DNA of 16,095 nucleotides, taken from the NCBI GenBank assembly GCA_002296975.1, contig DBIS01000362.1, forward strand, positions 1 to 16,095, given 5' to 3'. The translations under genes were made by a program, and so were the position numbers. The notes beneath the pieces are model-generated. The model did no database searches and had not been told where the DNA came from. It saw only the letters and a list, made by a program, of their open reading frames with translations. The stretch is from Deltaproteobacteria bacterium UBA796. GTDB lineage: Bacteria; Myxococcota_A; UBA796. Each line of letters begins with the position of its first letter. Position 1 is the first letter of the stretch. Shown in pieces: positions 6,631 to 14,356 of this stretch.

Positions 6631-7323
6631 TCAGCGATTCAGCCTGGCCATCGTTGAGGCCAAACGAAGACCGATCCGCAAGCGCGTCAACAAGTGCTCC
6701 GGCGGTGCGTTTGGCAGGGATATCTCAATACCGTCGACGCCGTGACTCATGTACAGCAAGCCACCTTCACCAAAGGCGGCCTCTAAGACTGCGTCCGCTC
6801 CCTCCAACACCGACGTGCCTGCATCGCCCCAAGCCTCCCAGTGCTCCCCAAAGGACACCAAACTCTGGCCGGCCACAGGCTCAGCTGGGCCCAAGCCTCG
6901 GGGCCAAACAGACATCATCCGCCCAGGCATGCACAGGGCGCGAATGGTCACATCAGCACCCACCTCTGGCGGAATAACCACCTCGGTCCTGAGCCCTTCA
7001 AAATCTGCCACCACCACCGCCCCAACCCCAGGGACAACCTGAGACTGAGCGCCCACATCTGAGCTGAGATGGTTCAGCAACTCCGCATGCATGTCACTTG
7101 TGCGATTTAAACGCAAAGCCCTCGCCCACCGCGCGATGGCGATTAACAAAAGACCCGCACCACATAAAGCAGTCATCACTGTGAGTTGTGAACCTGCGAT
7201 TCGGGCCGCTTGGTCAGCCATGCCAACCGAGGCCAGGAACTCACCCAGGGCTGTCGGCACCAAACCAATGCAAAGCATTAGCAAGGCAAGAACTAAGGTT
7301 CGAACGGGTCGAGCATTGTGCAC
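6631..7323 (-). CDS. Two-helix membrane protein with soluble C-terminal domain, unknown function
   Basis: A 230-residue protein I do not recognise. Two hydrophobic segments near the N-terminus (about 8-27 and 46-64) are followed by the basic RWARALRLNR. By the positive-inside rule this places the remaining 160 residues in the cytosol. That domain seems rich in beta strands (VGAVVVADFEGLRTEVVIPP, then a later GGLLYMSHGVDGIEISLP) and ends in a helix. The start is GTG at 7323 with GGAG just upstream; no better ATG is in frame. It diverges from rpmB and converges on the 57-residue gene. The coding pattern supports a real gene, but no family motif guides function. Confidence 0.7.
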   Translation of the reverse strand: MHNARPVRTLVLALLMLCIGLVPTALGEFLASVGMADQAARIAGSQLTVMTALCGAGLLLIAIARWARALRLNRTSDMHAELLNHLSSDVGAQSQVVPGVGAVVVADFEGLRTEVVIPPEVGADVTIRALCMPGRMMSVWPRGLGPAEPVAGQSLVSFGEHWEAWGDAGTSVLEGADAVLEAAFGEGGLLYMSHGVDGIEISLPNAPPEHLLTRLRIGLRLASTMARLNR

Positions 7324-7484
7324 ACCATCTCCAAGAGCGGGCCTGTTCGGATCCGCAGAGACAGCTTAATGCACCACAGACTTGCATGGCATGCTCAATC
7401 AGGGTAATCACGACCGCCCGGTGTACTGTGAGACTATTGTGGTCCCCGATCGTCATCGAAACCCTCATGTGAATGGAGTCCATT
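7324..7484. other. Divergent intergenic region upstream of rpmB
   Basis: This gap holds the starts of two divergent genes. A TATTGT box at 7435-7440 lies about 45 bases before the rpmB ATG, but no good -35 box is at the right distance. A near-repeat GCATGGCATGC is at about 7384-7394. I see nothing else that I can support. Confidence 0.3.
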
Positions 7485-7721
7485 ATGGCTCGCGTCTGCC
7501 CCCTGACTGGTAAGCGCCCGAACGTGGCCAACAAGGTCTCGCACTCGAACATCAAAACCAAGAAGCGTCAGCTTCCTAATCTTCAGAGCAAGCGCATCTG
7601 GGTTGAATCCCAAAACCGCTTTATCAAGCTGCGCCTGTCCACACGGGCCCTGCGCACCTTGCGTCTGATGACCATCGAAGAGTTCGCACGTAAAAACAAC
7701 CTGAACTTGAACAAGCTCTAA
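7485..7721 (+). CDS. rpmB: 50S ribosomal protein L28
   Basis: A 78-residue protein matching bacterial L28 throughout: MARVCPLTGKRPNVANKVSH at the N-terminus, then the QLPNLQSKRIWVES core and the RLSTRALRTL segment. It binds 23S rRNA near the base of the large subunit. It is the E. coli-like form without the two CxxC zinc pairs of the C+ paralogue. The ATG at 7485 is preceded by GGAG at a normal distance, and starting at 7473 would add four non-family residues. It stands alone: the usual partner rpmG is not next to it. A strong terminator follows within 20-50 bases. Confidence 0.97.
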   Translation: MARVCPLTGKRPNVANKVSHSNIKTKKRQLPNLQSKRIWVESQNRFIKLRLSTRALRTLRLMTIEEFARKNNLNLNKL

Positions 7722-7740
7722 ACAAGCCCCAGTCCAAGTT

Positions 7741-7773
7741 AAAAAAAGCCGCCCCCCAGTTGGGTGGCTTTTC
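7741..7773. terminator. Bidirectional rho-independent terminator between rpmB and the sensor kinase gene
   Basis: A stem of GCCGCCC with GGGTGGC (one G-U pair) is extended by an A run on the left and a T run on the right. Both flanks are therefore suitable tails, so the element can stop rpmB on the plus strand and the sensor kinase gene on the minus strand, whose TAA lies immediately beside it. Confidence 0.88.
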
Positions 7774-9192
7774 TTATTGGATCTTCTCGAAAACCGCCTT
7801 GAGTTGTGCGGACGAGAAGGGTTTCTGCAAATATACCTGACCAGGCCTGGGGCGATGCAGCAGGCCGCTAGTCAAAATGGTGCGTGAAGCCATGTCGGGC
7901 CACTGACTTTGAATCAAAGCGAGCATGGCCTCCCCATTCATACCGGGCAGACGTTGATCACTCAAGACGACATCAAAGGCTGTGTGGTCAAGTCGCGCGA
8001 GGGCATCTTCAGCCGAGTGTACCGCGGTCGCTCGATGACCAAGACTGTGGAGCATCCATGCCACCGTTTCTGCCATGACCTCATCATCGTCGACCACCAA
8101 GACGTCCCAGCCAGGCTTGGCTCCCACAGCGCTGAAAGCCGCCTCTGTGCTTGCGACTGGCCCGGGGAAATAGGCCTCTATACTCGCCCCCCCGGTCGCC
8201 TCGTTTTCTGCAGTCATCCAGCCACCGTGATCTTGAACGATGCCCCATGAGATGGCCAATGCCAGACCCCGGCCAGGATCAACCCGATAGCTTCCGCCCG
8301 AATAAGGTGAACGCAGCTCCCCCAAGAGTTCTTCGGGCCAACCACCGGCTTCGCAGACAATGCGAACCCGAGAAGACCCCGTCTCGTCCGTGATGGCGTT
8401 GACGCCAAGGGCAACGCCGCTGCCCATTATGTTGGCTGTGCTCACCAGGAGGTTTTCCCATACCAACGCAAGCAACTCAGCATCAGCGTAAATGGTCGCC
8501 TCGGGGGGAATGTCCAACACAAGCTGTACACGCTCCAACCGGCGCCCTAAATTGTCGATAGACTGAGACACGGTGTCGAGCAAAGACAACTGTTCGGGCT
8601 CCGGTTTTCGGGGCCGCGCAAAAATTTGTAAGTTCTGAACGATCCGCGCCACCCGTTTGCTGTGCTGGTCGACGATATCCAGGTGTCGCTCTCGTTTAGC
8701 CGCGTCCATATCGGGTATCGCCCTTAGCATCTCCAACCGGCCCTGGATGACCGCGAGGGGGTTGTTGATTTCATGAGCGATCTCTGCAGCCAAACGGCCG
8801 ACACTCGCCATACGCCGTGCATCACGAAGCTCTTCTTCCAAATGCTCCCGCCGAGAATTGTCACGAAGCACAACAAAAGCCATGCCACCGACCAGCTGTG
8901 ATACTGAAAAGCTCATCTTTCGGCCGCCTTTCAAGCTGACCGATGACTCTCCAACCCCTTCAAAACCTTTGGCACACAAAGCACCGAGCGCACTACCGCT
9001 CTCAGAGTCGAATAGCGCACTGAGTGGCAGGCCCTCGCCAGCGGTCGCAGCGCCGCCCCACAACCGGAGCGCCGCCCCATTGAAGAACTGGAGATTCCCT
9101 TCACCGTCCACACCCAGGACCGGGTCCTGAAGACCATTAAACAAATGCTTCACAGTCTGGAGGCGTTCTTGTTGCTCTTTAGCGTCATCCAT
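7774..9192 (-). CDS. Cytosolic PAS hybrid histidine kinase with degenerate ATP-binding domain
   Basis: A 472-residue protein without membrane segments. Order: short N-terminal coiled helix, a PAS domain (about 13-112), a HisKA dimerisation domain with the phospho-acceptor H140 in EIAHEINNPLAVI, a HATPase_c-like domain (about 235-343) and a C-terminal receiver (about 363-470). The receiver looks complete: acidic triad DDD 368-370, acceptor D412, T441 and K457. The ATPase half does not. The N-box keeps N247 but has S251 where the Mg-binding Asn belongs; the G1 box reads EAGGWPE instead of DxGxG; the FFTTK-type F-box is gone; and G2 is GRGLALAI. The kinase may therefore be inactive or rely on another partner, acting as a sensor-scaffold or phosphatase. 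It follows the Rieske gene by 31 bases, presumably in one transcript. Confidence 0.92.
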   Translation of the reverse strand: MDDAKEQQERLQTVKHLFNGLQDPVLGVDGEGNLQFFNGAALRLWGGAATAGEGLPLSALFDSESGSALGALCAKGFEGVGESSVSLKGGRKMSFSVSQLVGGMAFVVLRDNSRREHLEEELRDARRMASVGRLAAEIAHEINNPLAVIQGRLEMLRAIPDMDAAKRERHLDIVDQHSKRVARIVQNLQIFARPRKPEPEQLSLLDTVSQSIDNLGRRLERVQLVLDIPPEATIYADAELLALVWENLLVSTANIMGSGVALGVNAITDETGSSRVRIVCEAGGWPEELLGELRSPYSGGSYRVDPGRGLALAISWGIVQDHGGWMTAENEATGGASIEAYFPGPVASTEAAFSAVGAKPGWDVLVVDDDEVMAETVAWMLHSLGHRATAVHSAEDALARLDHTAFDVVLSDQRLPGMNGEAMLALIQSQWPDMASRTILTSGLLHRPRPGQVYLQKPFSSAQLKAVFEKIQ

Positions 9193-9223
9193 AGTTTATC
9201 CAGTGTAGCCTAGATGGAAAGAT

Positions 9224-9727
9224 TCATAGACGAACACAGACCGCGTCACCCTTAATTTGCACCTCAAATACCTGAATTTCAACAGAAGGATTGGTTTTGC
9301 ACTTTCCATTTTTCAGGTCGAAGGACCACCCATGATAAGGGCAAGTCAACACACTACCCTCGACACTGCCCTCGCCCAACGGGCCGTCCGCATGCGGACA
9401 GGTGTTGGAGACTGCCATGTACTCACCGTCAACATTAGCGACGCAAATCGCGGTGCCGCCGGCGATCACTTCGGAAACCTCGCCCGGCTCTAAACCACCC
9501 ACATGAAGCACCACCTCAAAGCCCTCGGGCGGGGTGACATCTCTCGGCGGCTCTGGGCGGGTCGTTGCCCCCGGGTCGGGAGCAGCATCGTAGCTTGGTG
9601 CCGAATAGGATGAATCCGGCGTCCAATCTGGCTGGCCACCTCCAGACGCACCACCACCAAGCATGCCGCGCAAATTGCTACGAATTCCATTCTCTCGGCC
9701 AAACAAAAGTGTACGCAATAAACCCAT
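9224..9727 (-). CDS. Rieske-type [2Fe-2S] ferredoxin-like protein with N-terminal extension
   Basis: A 167-residue protein. The C-terminal 100 residues form a complete Rieske domain with ligands C110 and H112 in CPHADG and C129 and H132 in CPYHGW. This resembles the soluble ferredoxins of dioxygenase systems and the small subunit of nitrite reductase rather than the bc1 subunit, as it has no second disulfide pair around the cluster. Residues 1-22 are a basic, hydrophobic, amphipathic-looking helix (LLRTLLFGRENGIRSNLRG). They are followed by a Gly/Pro/Ser/Asp-rich linker (about 23-68), so the domain may be tethered to a membrane or partner. No oxygenase or reductase gene is nearby. The ATG at 9727 has GGAG upstream. 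It is upstream of, and probably co-transcribed with, the sensor kinase gene. Confidence 0.92.
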   Translation of the reverse strand: MGLLRTLLFGRENGIRSNLRGMLGGGASGGGQPDWTPDSSYSAPSYDAAPDPGATTRPEPPRDVTPPEGFEVVLHVGGLEPGEVSEVIAGGTAICVANVDGEYMAVSNTCPHADGPLGEGSVEGSVLTCPYHGWSFDLKNGKCKTNPSVEIQVFEVQIKGDAVCVRL

Positions 9728-9804
9728 GGGGACGTCTCCGGATTATGATCAGTTGTGCCTTAGCACGACAACCGCTTGGACCCTAATCGGGCCGTGGAGG
9801 AAAG

Positions 9805-10443
9805 GTGTTTCGAGACCGAATCAAAAAACGCGTTCGACGACTGGCCATCAAGGCTTTTGGCATGGAGTTCGACACTGAAGATCGCGACCCGAACGCAGGT
9901 GGAAAAGTTGACCCAGCCGATTTCGACCCATCGGTGATCCCCAAGCTCGTCGATGGCGATGGGGACACCCCCGGCCCCAACCACAAAGAAGACATTGGTC
10001 GAACTTGGGTGGCCGCCCAAATGACCGGCGGGGGTGCCCCTTTCTTCGTCGACATCCGAAGCCCAACCGAGATGACCGGCGGCGTGCTCCCTAGGGCGCA
10101 CCGTCTCCCCCATCGCAGCCTCTTGGAGCACACCCACATCCTCCCAGCCAAGAGCGATCGGGTGATCATTTACGACCAAACAGGCGACCAAGGTTCAATC
10201 GATCTCGCCGCCGAACTTCGGAGCAAAGGATGGTCCGGGGCACGTAGGCTCAAGGGGGGATACGCGGAATGGATCGAGTACGGCGAAGACACGACACCAC
10301 CCAAAACCACCACCGAGGGAAAACTCAAGGTGGGCGACGCCTTTGCCGACGGTGACCTCACCGGCTGCATCGTCGATGTCCGACCAGAAGGCGAACTGTG
10401 GATTTGGTCCGACTCCCAGGCTTTGGTTATTCAAAAAAAATAA
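9805..10443 (+). CDS. Rhodanese-fold protein lacking the catalytic cysteine
   Basis: A 212-residue protein. Residues about 62-160 carry a rhodanese homology domain: FFVDIRSPTEMTGGVLPRAHRL (entry strand and loop, about 80-101), VIIYDQTGDQGSIDLAAELRS (active-site loop, about 120-140) and GWSGARRLKGGYAEW. The catalytic cysteine that should follow the VIIY strand is replaced by D124, so sulfur transfer by the usual persulfide is not possible; such domains act as binding or regulatory modules. The N-terminus is strongly basic and amphipathic (RDRIKKRVRRLAIKAFG) and the C-terminal 45 residues add a small strand-rich extension. The GTG start at 9805 has GGAGG four bases upstream. It diverges from the Rieske gene, which has a similar basic N-terminal helix. 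Confidence 0.85.
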   Translation: MFRDRIKKRVRRLAIKAFGMEFDTEDRDPNAGGKVDPADFDPSVIPKLVDGDGDTPGPNHKEDIGRTWVAAQMTGGGAPFFVDIRSPTEMTGGVLPRAHRLPHRSLLEHTHILPAKSDRVIIYDQTGDQGSIDLAAELRSKGWSGARRLKGGYAEWIEYGEDTTPPKTTTEGKLKVGDAFADGDLTGCIVDVRPEGELWIWSDSQALVIQKK

Positions 10444-10482
10444 ACTAAAGCCAGCCATTTCCCCTAAACTATATTGAGGCTT

Positions 10483-10489
10483 GGAGGGG
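10483..10489 (+). promoter_or_regulatory. Ribosome binding site of lipoprotein A
   Basis: GGAGGGG three bases before the ATG at 10493. It supports this start, which yields a 12-residue export signal, over the TTG at 10481. Confidence 0.6.
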
Positions 10490-10492
10490 CGC

Positions 10493-11467
10493 ATGCGTTT
10501 GCTTTTTGGGGTAATTTTGTGGGCTGCTTGCGCCCCAAAACCCAAAGATCAGCGCGCAAATGAAAGCCCTCAAGCCCAGCAAGAGCCCACTCCCCCCGCA
10601 CAGCTGACCCCATGGGAATACCACAATCCCGAGACCCCTGGGCAATTCGACCAAAGCAAGGCTGAGGCCACGATTGACGCAGCCCTGGTACGGCTCAGGA
10701 CCGTTGGCGGTGCCGCCCCTCTCGCAGCATACGGACTGGTGATGGAGCACGCCGATGAAGGCTGCCCCTACTTCAGCGAGTACGAGGGCAGCGTGTATTG
10801 GTATGGGGGTTGCACCACTCATGATGGGGTCCGATTTGAGGGCTACTCATTCTTCGACACTTACGAAGACACACCGGTTTGGGGCGAGGACTCTTCGATG
10901 TCCGGCCCGACCTTAAACAGCCAAAGTTTCGTGATCTTAAAAAACGGCGACCGCTTTGATATGGGTGGCTCCGCCTACGCCATAGAGGGGTGGACCGCGG
11001 ACGAGGGGCTGTATGCGTGGAGCACAGGGGTGTCCGGTGCATTCGGCTGGAGCCCCCACGAGGACGACCCCACGTGGATGGGTACGGATTTACGCCCAGA
11101 CATAGAGACCGTCGCCCTCTTGTGGGACTTTGGTGACGGCAGCCAATACAAGGCGTTGATGAGCACAGCCGCCATGGCAGCGCTCCCGACGCAATGGAGC
11201 ACAGTGTTCGTCTCTGAACTGTTTTCTGTCGACGAAATTTCGGACTATTGGCCCTGCCCAGGCGAGCCCTCTGGCACCATCTCAGTGCGCTCTGAGTCCG
11301 GTCACTGGTTCGAGATTGTCTACGATGTAAAGGCCGACGGTGACGACTGGACCATTGCACCCGATAGCTGTGATGGATGCGGCACCGCCTACCTCGATGG
11401 GATGAACGTGGGCCAGGCCTGCAATGACTTTTCTGTACTCACCGATTGGGAGGATGCACCATGGTAG
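10493..11467 (+). CDS. Six-cysteine lipoprotein A (first gene of envelope operon)
   Basis: A 324-residue predicted lipoprotein. The signal is short (MRLLFGVILWAAC) with C13 as lipidation site and a tryptophan at the -3 position, which is unusual. A Pro/Gln-rich linker follows (about 14-55). The folded part has cysteines at 91, 107, 255, 293, 296 and 310, the sequence GSVYWYGGCT (99-108), SGHWFE (269-274) and CDGC (293-296). Spacings between cysteines (16, 148, 38, 3, 14) almost match those of lipoprotein B downstream (16, 139, 37, 3, 14), so the two are paralogues. No known domain is recognised; the body looks strand-rich and acidic. The stop overlaps the ATG of the next gene by seven bases, tying it to the DUF1549/DUF1588 protein. 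Confidence 0.85.
   Translation: MRLLFGVILWAACAPKPKDQRANESPQAQQEPTPPAQLTPWEYHNPETPGQFDQSKAEATIDAALVRLRTVGGAAPLAAYGLVMEHADEGCPYFSEYEGSVYWYGGCTTHDGVRFEGYSFFDTYEDTPVWGEDSSMSGPTLNSQSFVILKNGDRFDMGGSAYAIEGWTADEGLYAWSTGVSGAFGWSPHEDDPTWMGTDLRPDIETVALLWDFGDGSQYKALMSTAAMAALPTQWSTVFVSELFSVDEISDYWPCPGEPSGTISVRSESGHWFEIVYDVKADGDDWTIAPDSCDGCGTAYLDGMNVGQACNDFSVLTDWEDAPW
11448..11454 (+). promoter_or_regulatory. Ribosome binding site deciding the start of the DUF1549/DUF1588-like protein
   Basis: GGGAGGA lies six bases before the ATG at 11461, inside the last codons of lipoprotein A. It argues for this ATG over the TTG at 11446 and hence for a nine-residue signal before the lipidation cysteine. Confidence 0.65.
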
Positions 11468-13080
11468 TCCTGCTCGCATTTTTGGCGTGTGGCGGGAGCG
11501 ATCTCGACAAGACGAAACCATATAGCCCTTCCCCTGACCTCGCCTCTCCAGCAGCCATGCTCACCCGCGCCTCTCTCGATGTGCGCGGCGTTCGACCCAG
11601 CGTGGCAGACATCGACCAGGTCAACGCCGACCCGAATACCCTCGATGCATTGGTCACCAACTACTTATGGGACGACCGCTTTCCTTTCCGCGTGATGGAC
11701 CTCTATTCAGAGATCTTTTTGACCGACGGTGAGCAGTTCCCAGTCCCCTTCTCAGCCTTCAGCTTTGACGAGGACATCAGCCCCACAGATTATGTTCGCG
11801 CCATCGGTGAAGAGCCCCTGCGATTGCTGGCCACTGTGGCTGCAGAGGATTTACCGTATACCGACCTTGTGACCGCTGATTGGACCGTCCACAACCATGT
11901 GCTCGGTGCGATGTACCCCAGCGACTACCCGAGCGATGGGGTTGGGTGGAAGACATCCCAATACACCGATGGCCGGCCTGCAGCGGGCATCTTGAGCACC
12001 AACGGCATGTGGTGGCGCTATGGGTCCACAAACTCCAACCTCAACCGCAAACGCGCCAATCAAATCAGCCGAATCTTCCTGTGCAATGACTACCTGGCTC
12101 GACCCATCGAATTCACCCGAGACCTCAACCTCCTCGACGAGGCGGCCGTCGCCGACGCCATTGAGAACAACCCTGGATGTGTCGCCTGCCACCTGAGTTT
12201 GGATCCCATTGCCAGTCACTTGTATGGGTTTTGGTACGTCGACGAACAGAGTGCAGCAGACGCCACGGTTTATCACCCTGAGCGAGAGCAATACTACCGA
12301 GAGATGGGCGCCCCAAACCCTGGCTATTACGGCCAAACTGCAAGCGGCCTCGAGGGCCTCGGGCACAAGATCGCCGCAGACCCACGCTTTATCGAATGCG
12401 CTGTCCAGACCGCGTTCAGCCGCCTCATGGGAAGAGATGCCACCCTCTCAGACACCAAAGCCCTCACCGTACATCGTGAGGTATTTCTGAACGAAGGCTT
12501 GACCCTCCGCGCACTTTTTTGGTCCATCCTTACCCATCCCCGCTACCGAGCCGGAGCAGATGCCCCCGACGGTTTCGCCCAAGCAAAGTTTGTCTCTGCA
12601 GACCTCTTGGCCAGCCAAATCAAAGGCATCACCGGCTTTGAGTGGACCCAAGACGGCACGCGAATGATGAAGTCAGACACCGTGGGTGTTGGCAACCTCG
12701 CTGGACGGGCAGACGGCTACCGAATGGCCCGCAATATCCGCTCCCCCAACGCGACCATGCTGCTGGTGTCAGCACGGCTCGCAGAAGTCGCCGCGACCCA
12801 TGTCATCAAGCGTGAATCTGAGCAAACCGCCGCACAGCGCGAGGTGTTCATCCATGTGGACTTCTCCGAGCACCCAGATACCAACGCCAAAGCGATGGTC
12901 CGCCAGCTGCAACACTTGCATAAGGCTGTATTGGGGCGCGAGGTGAGCGCTGACGGTCAAGAGGTCAACGCAAACCTGGCCTTGTGGACCGAGCTTTTCA
13001 ATGCCTCTGACGATCCTTATGTTGCCTGGGGTGGCGTGCTCATCGCCCTGCTTCGCGACCCTGACTTTTTGATGTACTGA
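11461..13080 (+). CDS. DUF1549/DUF1588-like lipoprotein with a CxxCH motif
   Basis: A 539-residue envelope protein. The N-terminus MVVLLAFLACGGS gives a lipobox with C10, an exceptionally short signal without basic residues. Residues 33-85 (LTRASLDVRGVRPSVADID then FPFRVMDLYSEIFL) resemble DUF1549 of planctomycete-type proteins. Residues about 172-255 resemble DUF1588: GRPAAGILSTNGMWWRYGS, RANQISRIFLCND, and NNPGCVACHLSLDPIASHLYGF. The motif CVACH (240-244) has the form of a c-type haem attachment site, as is common in this family, though zinc or plain disulfide roles are possible. The rest is mainly helical and lacks known motifs. Such proteins are regularly encoded next to DUF1501 proteins, as here, seven bases upstream. 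Their activity is unproven; roles in polymer handling are often suggested. Confidence 0.82.
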   Translation: MVVLLAFLACGGSDLDKTKPYSPSPDLASPAAMLTRASLDVRGVRPSVADIDQVNADPNTLDALVTNYLWDDRFPFRVMDLYSEIFLTDGEQFPVPFSAFSFDEDISPTDYVRAIGEEPLRLLATVAAEDLPYTDLVTADWTVHNHVLGAMYPSDYPSDGVGWKTSQYTDGRPAAGILSTNGMWWRYGSTNSNLNRKRANQISRIFLCNDYLARPIEFTRDLNLLDEAAVADAIENNPGCVACHLSLDPIASHLYGFWYVDEQSAADATVYHPEREQYYREMGAPNPGYYGQTASGLEGLGHKIAADPRFIECAVQTAFSRLMGRDATLSDTKALTVHREVFLNEGLTLRALFWSILTHPRYRAGADAPDGFAQAKFVSADLLASQIKGITGFEWTQDGTRMMKSDTVGVGNLAGRADGYRMARNIRSPNATMLLVSARLAEVAATHVIKRESEQTAAQREVFIHVDFSEHPDTNAKAMVRQLQHLHKAVLGREVSADGQEVNANLALWTELFNASDDPYVAWGGVLIALLRDPDFLMY

Positions 13081-13087
13081 GCCAAAT

Positions 13088-14356
13088 ATGATGAACCGAC
13101 GACACTTTATATGCTCCGCCTCCGCCACCTTAGCCGCCATCGGCTTGAGCCCGCTTGCAGCACTCGGGGCCCCAAACACGGCCTCTCGAAAGCTGATCAT
13201 CGTCTTTGTGCAGGGCGGCTGGGACCCAACCCGGGTGTTCGCGGACGGGTTTGACCACGATGGTGTAGACATGGAAGAAGGCGCCGAACGCTCAGAGGCC
13301 GGCAACATTCCATATATCGCCCACATCGACCGCCCCAGCGTGAGCGCCTTCATGCACGCTAATCACCAACGCATGCTCATCCTCAACGGGGTGATGGTCC
13401 GCGCGATTGCCCACGAACTGTGCACCACCATCGCACTCACCGGTGACACCTCTGGCTTATCTGCCGACTGGGCCGCCATCGCAGGCCACGCCGAATCCGA
13501 CGCCTACACCCTGCCCCACCTGGTGCTCGGTGGTCCGAATTTCGCCGGCGAACTCGGAACTGCCGTGGCCCGAACAGGGTCCAATGGCCAACTCGAGGGC
13601 CTACTCAGCGGAGACATCCTCAAACTCGCGGATGGTACTCCCGGCTCCTTGCTGCCACGGCCCGCTCAAGGCATCATCGACCGCTATATCAACCGCCGAG
13701 CGCAAGCCCGCGCCCTCAGCGCAAGTGCCGGCATGGACGCCAATCTCGCAGCGGCCTTTTTAGAGGCCAATCGTCGCGCCACGGCACTCCAAGATTATCG
13801 CCACGTGATGGACTTTACCGCCACCACAGACCTCAGAACCCAAGCGAGCGTCGGGGTAAACGCGCTGTCCTTGGGGCTCTCGAGGTGCGTCACGATGGGG
13901 CACAGCGGAGGCGGCATTAACGGCTGGGACACCCACTCCGAAAATGACGACCAACAAGGGCCCATGTGGGAGAACCTCTTCGGCGGCCTGACCCAGTTGA
14001 TGGCACTCCTCGAGGACACCCCTGGCACCGAAGCGGCCACCCTGGCCAAGGAAACCACGGTCATGGTCCTCTCCGAAATGGGAAGAACCCCCGCCTTGAA
14101 CGCCAACCTTGGAAAAGACCATTGGCCATTCACCTCTGCAATGCTGCTCGGCGACGGACTGAGCACTGACCGTGTTGTGGGCGGGTTTGGCGATGGATGG
14201 ATGGGCGAAACGATTGACTTCAACTCAGGCGGCGTGAGCGACTCTGGTCGGATATTGAGCATCGAATCTGTGGGGGCCACTGTATTGGCGCATATGGGCC
14301 TCGACCCCGGCGAACATGTGACCGGAACAGAGCCCATCAGTGGACTGCTGATATGA
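13088..14356 (+). CDS. DUF1501 protein with Tat-type signal
   Basis: A 421-422-residue protein of the DUF1501 family, related in fold to alkaline phosphatases and sulfatases. The N-terminus NRRHFICSASATLAAIG has twin arginines (4-5) and a hydrophobic stretch ending near ALGAP, fitting export by the Tat pathway after folding with a metal. Family landmarks are KLIIVFVQGGWDPTRVF (35-51), GWDTHSE (279-285), VMVLSEMGRTPALN (325-338) and DHWP (344-347). They supply the aspartate and histidine residues expected of a metal-dependent hydrolase. The substrate is unknown. Two adjacent ATGs (13088 and 13091) are possible and no strong ribosome site is seen, so reinitiation after the upstream gene is likely. 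The stop overlaps the ATG of lipoprotein B. Confidence 0.9.
   Translation: MMNRRHFICSASATLAAIGLSPLAALGAPNTASRKLIIVFVQGGWDPTRVFADGFDHDGVDMEEGAERSEAGNIPYIAHIDRPSVSAFMHANHQRMLILNGVMVRAIAHELCTTIALTGDTSGLSADWAAIAGHAESDAYTLPHLVLGGPNFAGELGTAVARTGSNGQLEGLLSGDILKLADGTPGSLLPRPAQGIIDRYINRRAQARALSASAGMDANLAAAFLEANRRATALQDYRHVMDFTATTDLRTQASVGVNALSLGLSRCVTMGHSGGGINGWDTHSENDDQQGPMWENLFGGLTQLMALLEDTPGTEAATLAKETTVMVLSEMGRTPALNANLGKDHWPFTSAMLLGDGLSTDRVVGGFGDGWMGETIDFNSGGVSDSGRILSIESVGATVLAHMGLDPGEHVTGTEPISGLLI

Noticed and set aside
6617..6660. AGGCT/AGCCT pairing as a terminator between the convergent genes
   Set aside because: Only five base pairs with a long loop and no T run.
9742..9771. Promoter for the Rieske gene (TTGTCG, 18 bases, CATAAT on the minus strand)
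   Set aside because: The boxes look reasonable, but the transcript would start at or after the GGAG ribosome site, so the gene would lose it. Not listed as a feature.
10470..10475. TATATT as -10 box for the lipoprotein operon
   Set aside because: No matching -35 box at 16-18 bases and the start point would fall on the ribosome site; too weak to annotate.
10773..11360. Minus-strand open frame inside lipoprotein A
   Set aside because: Its composition (Arg, Ser, Pro and Cys in high amounts) is that of an antisense shadow in GC-rich DNA.
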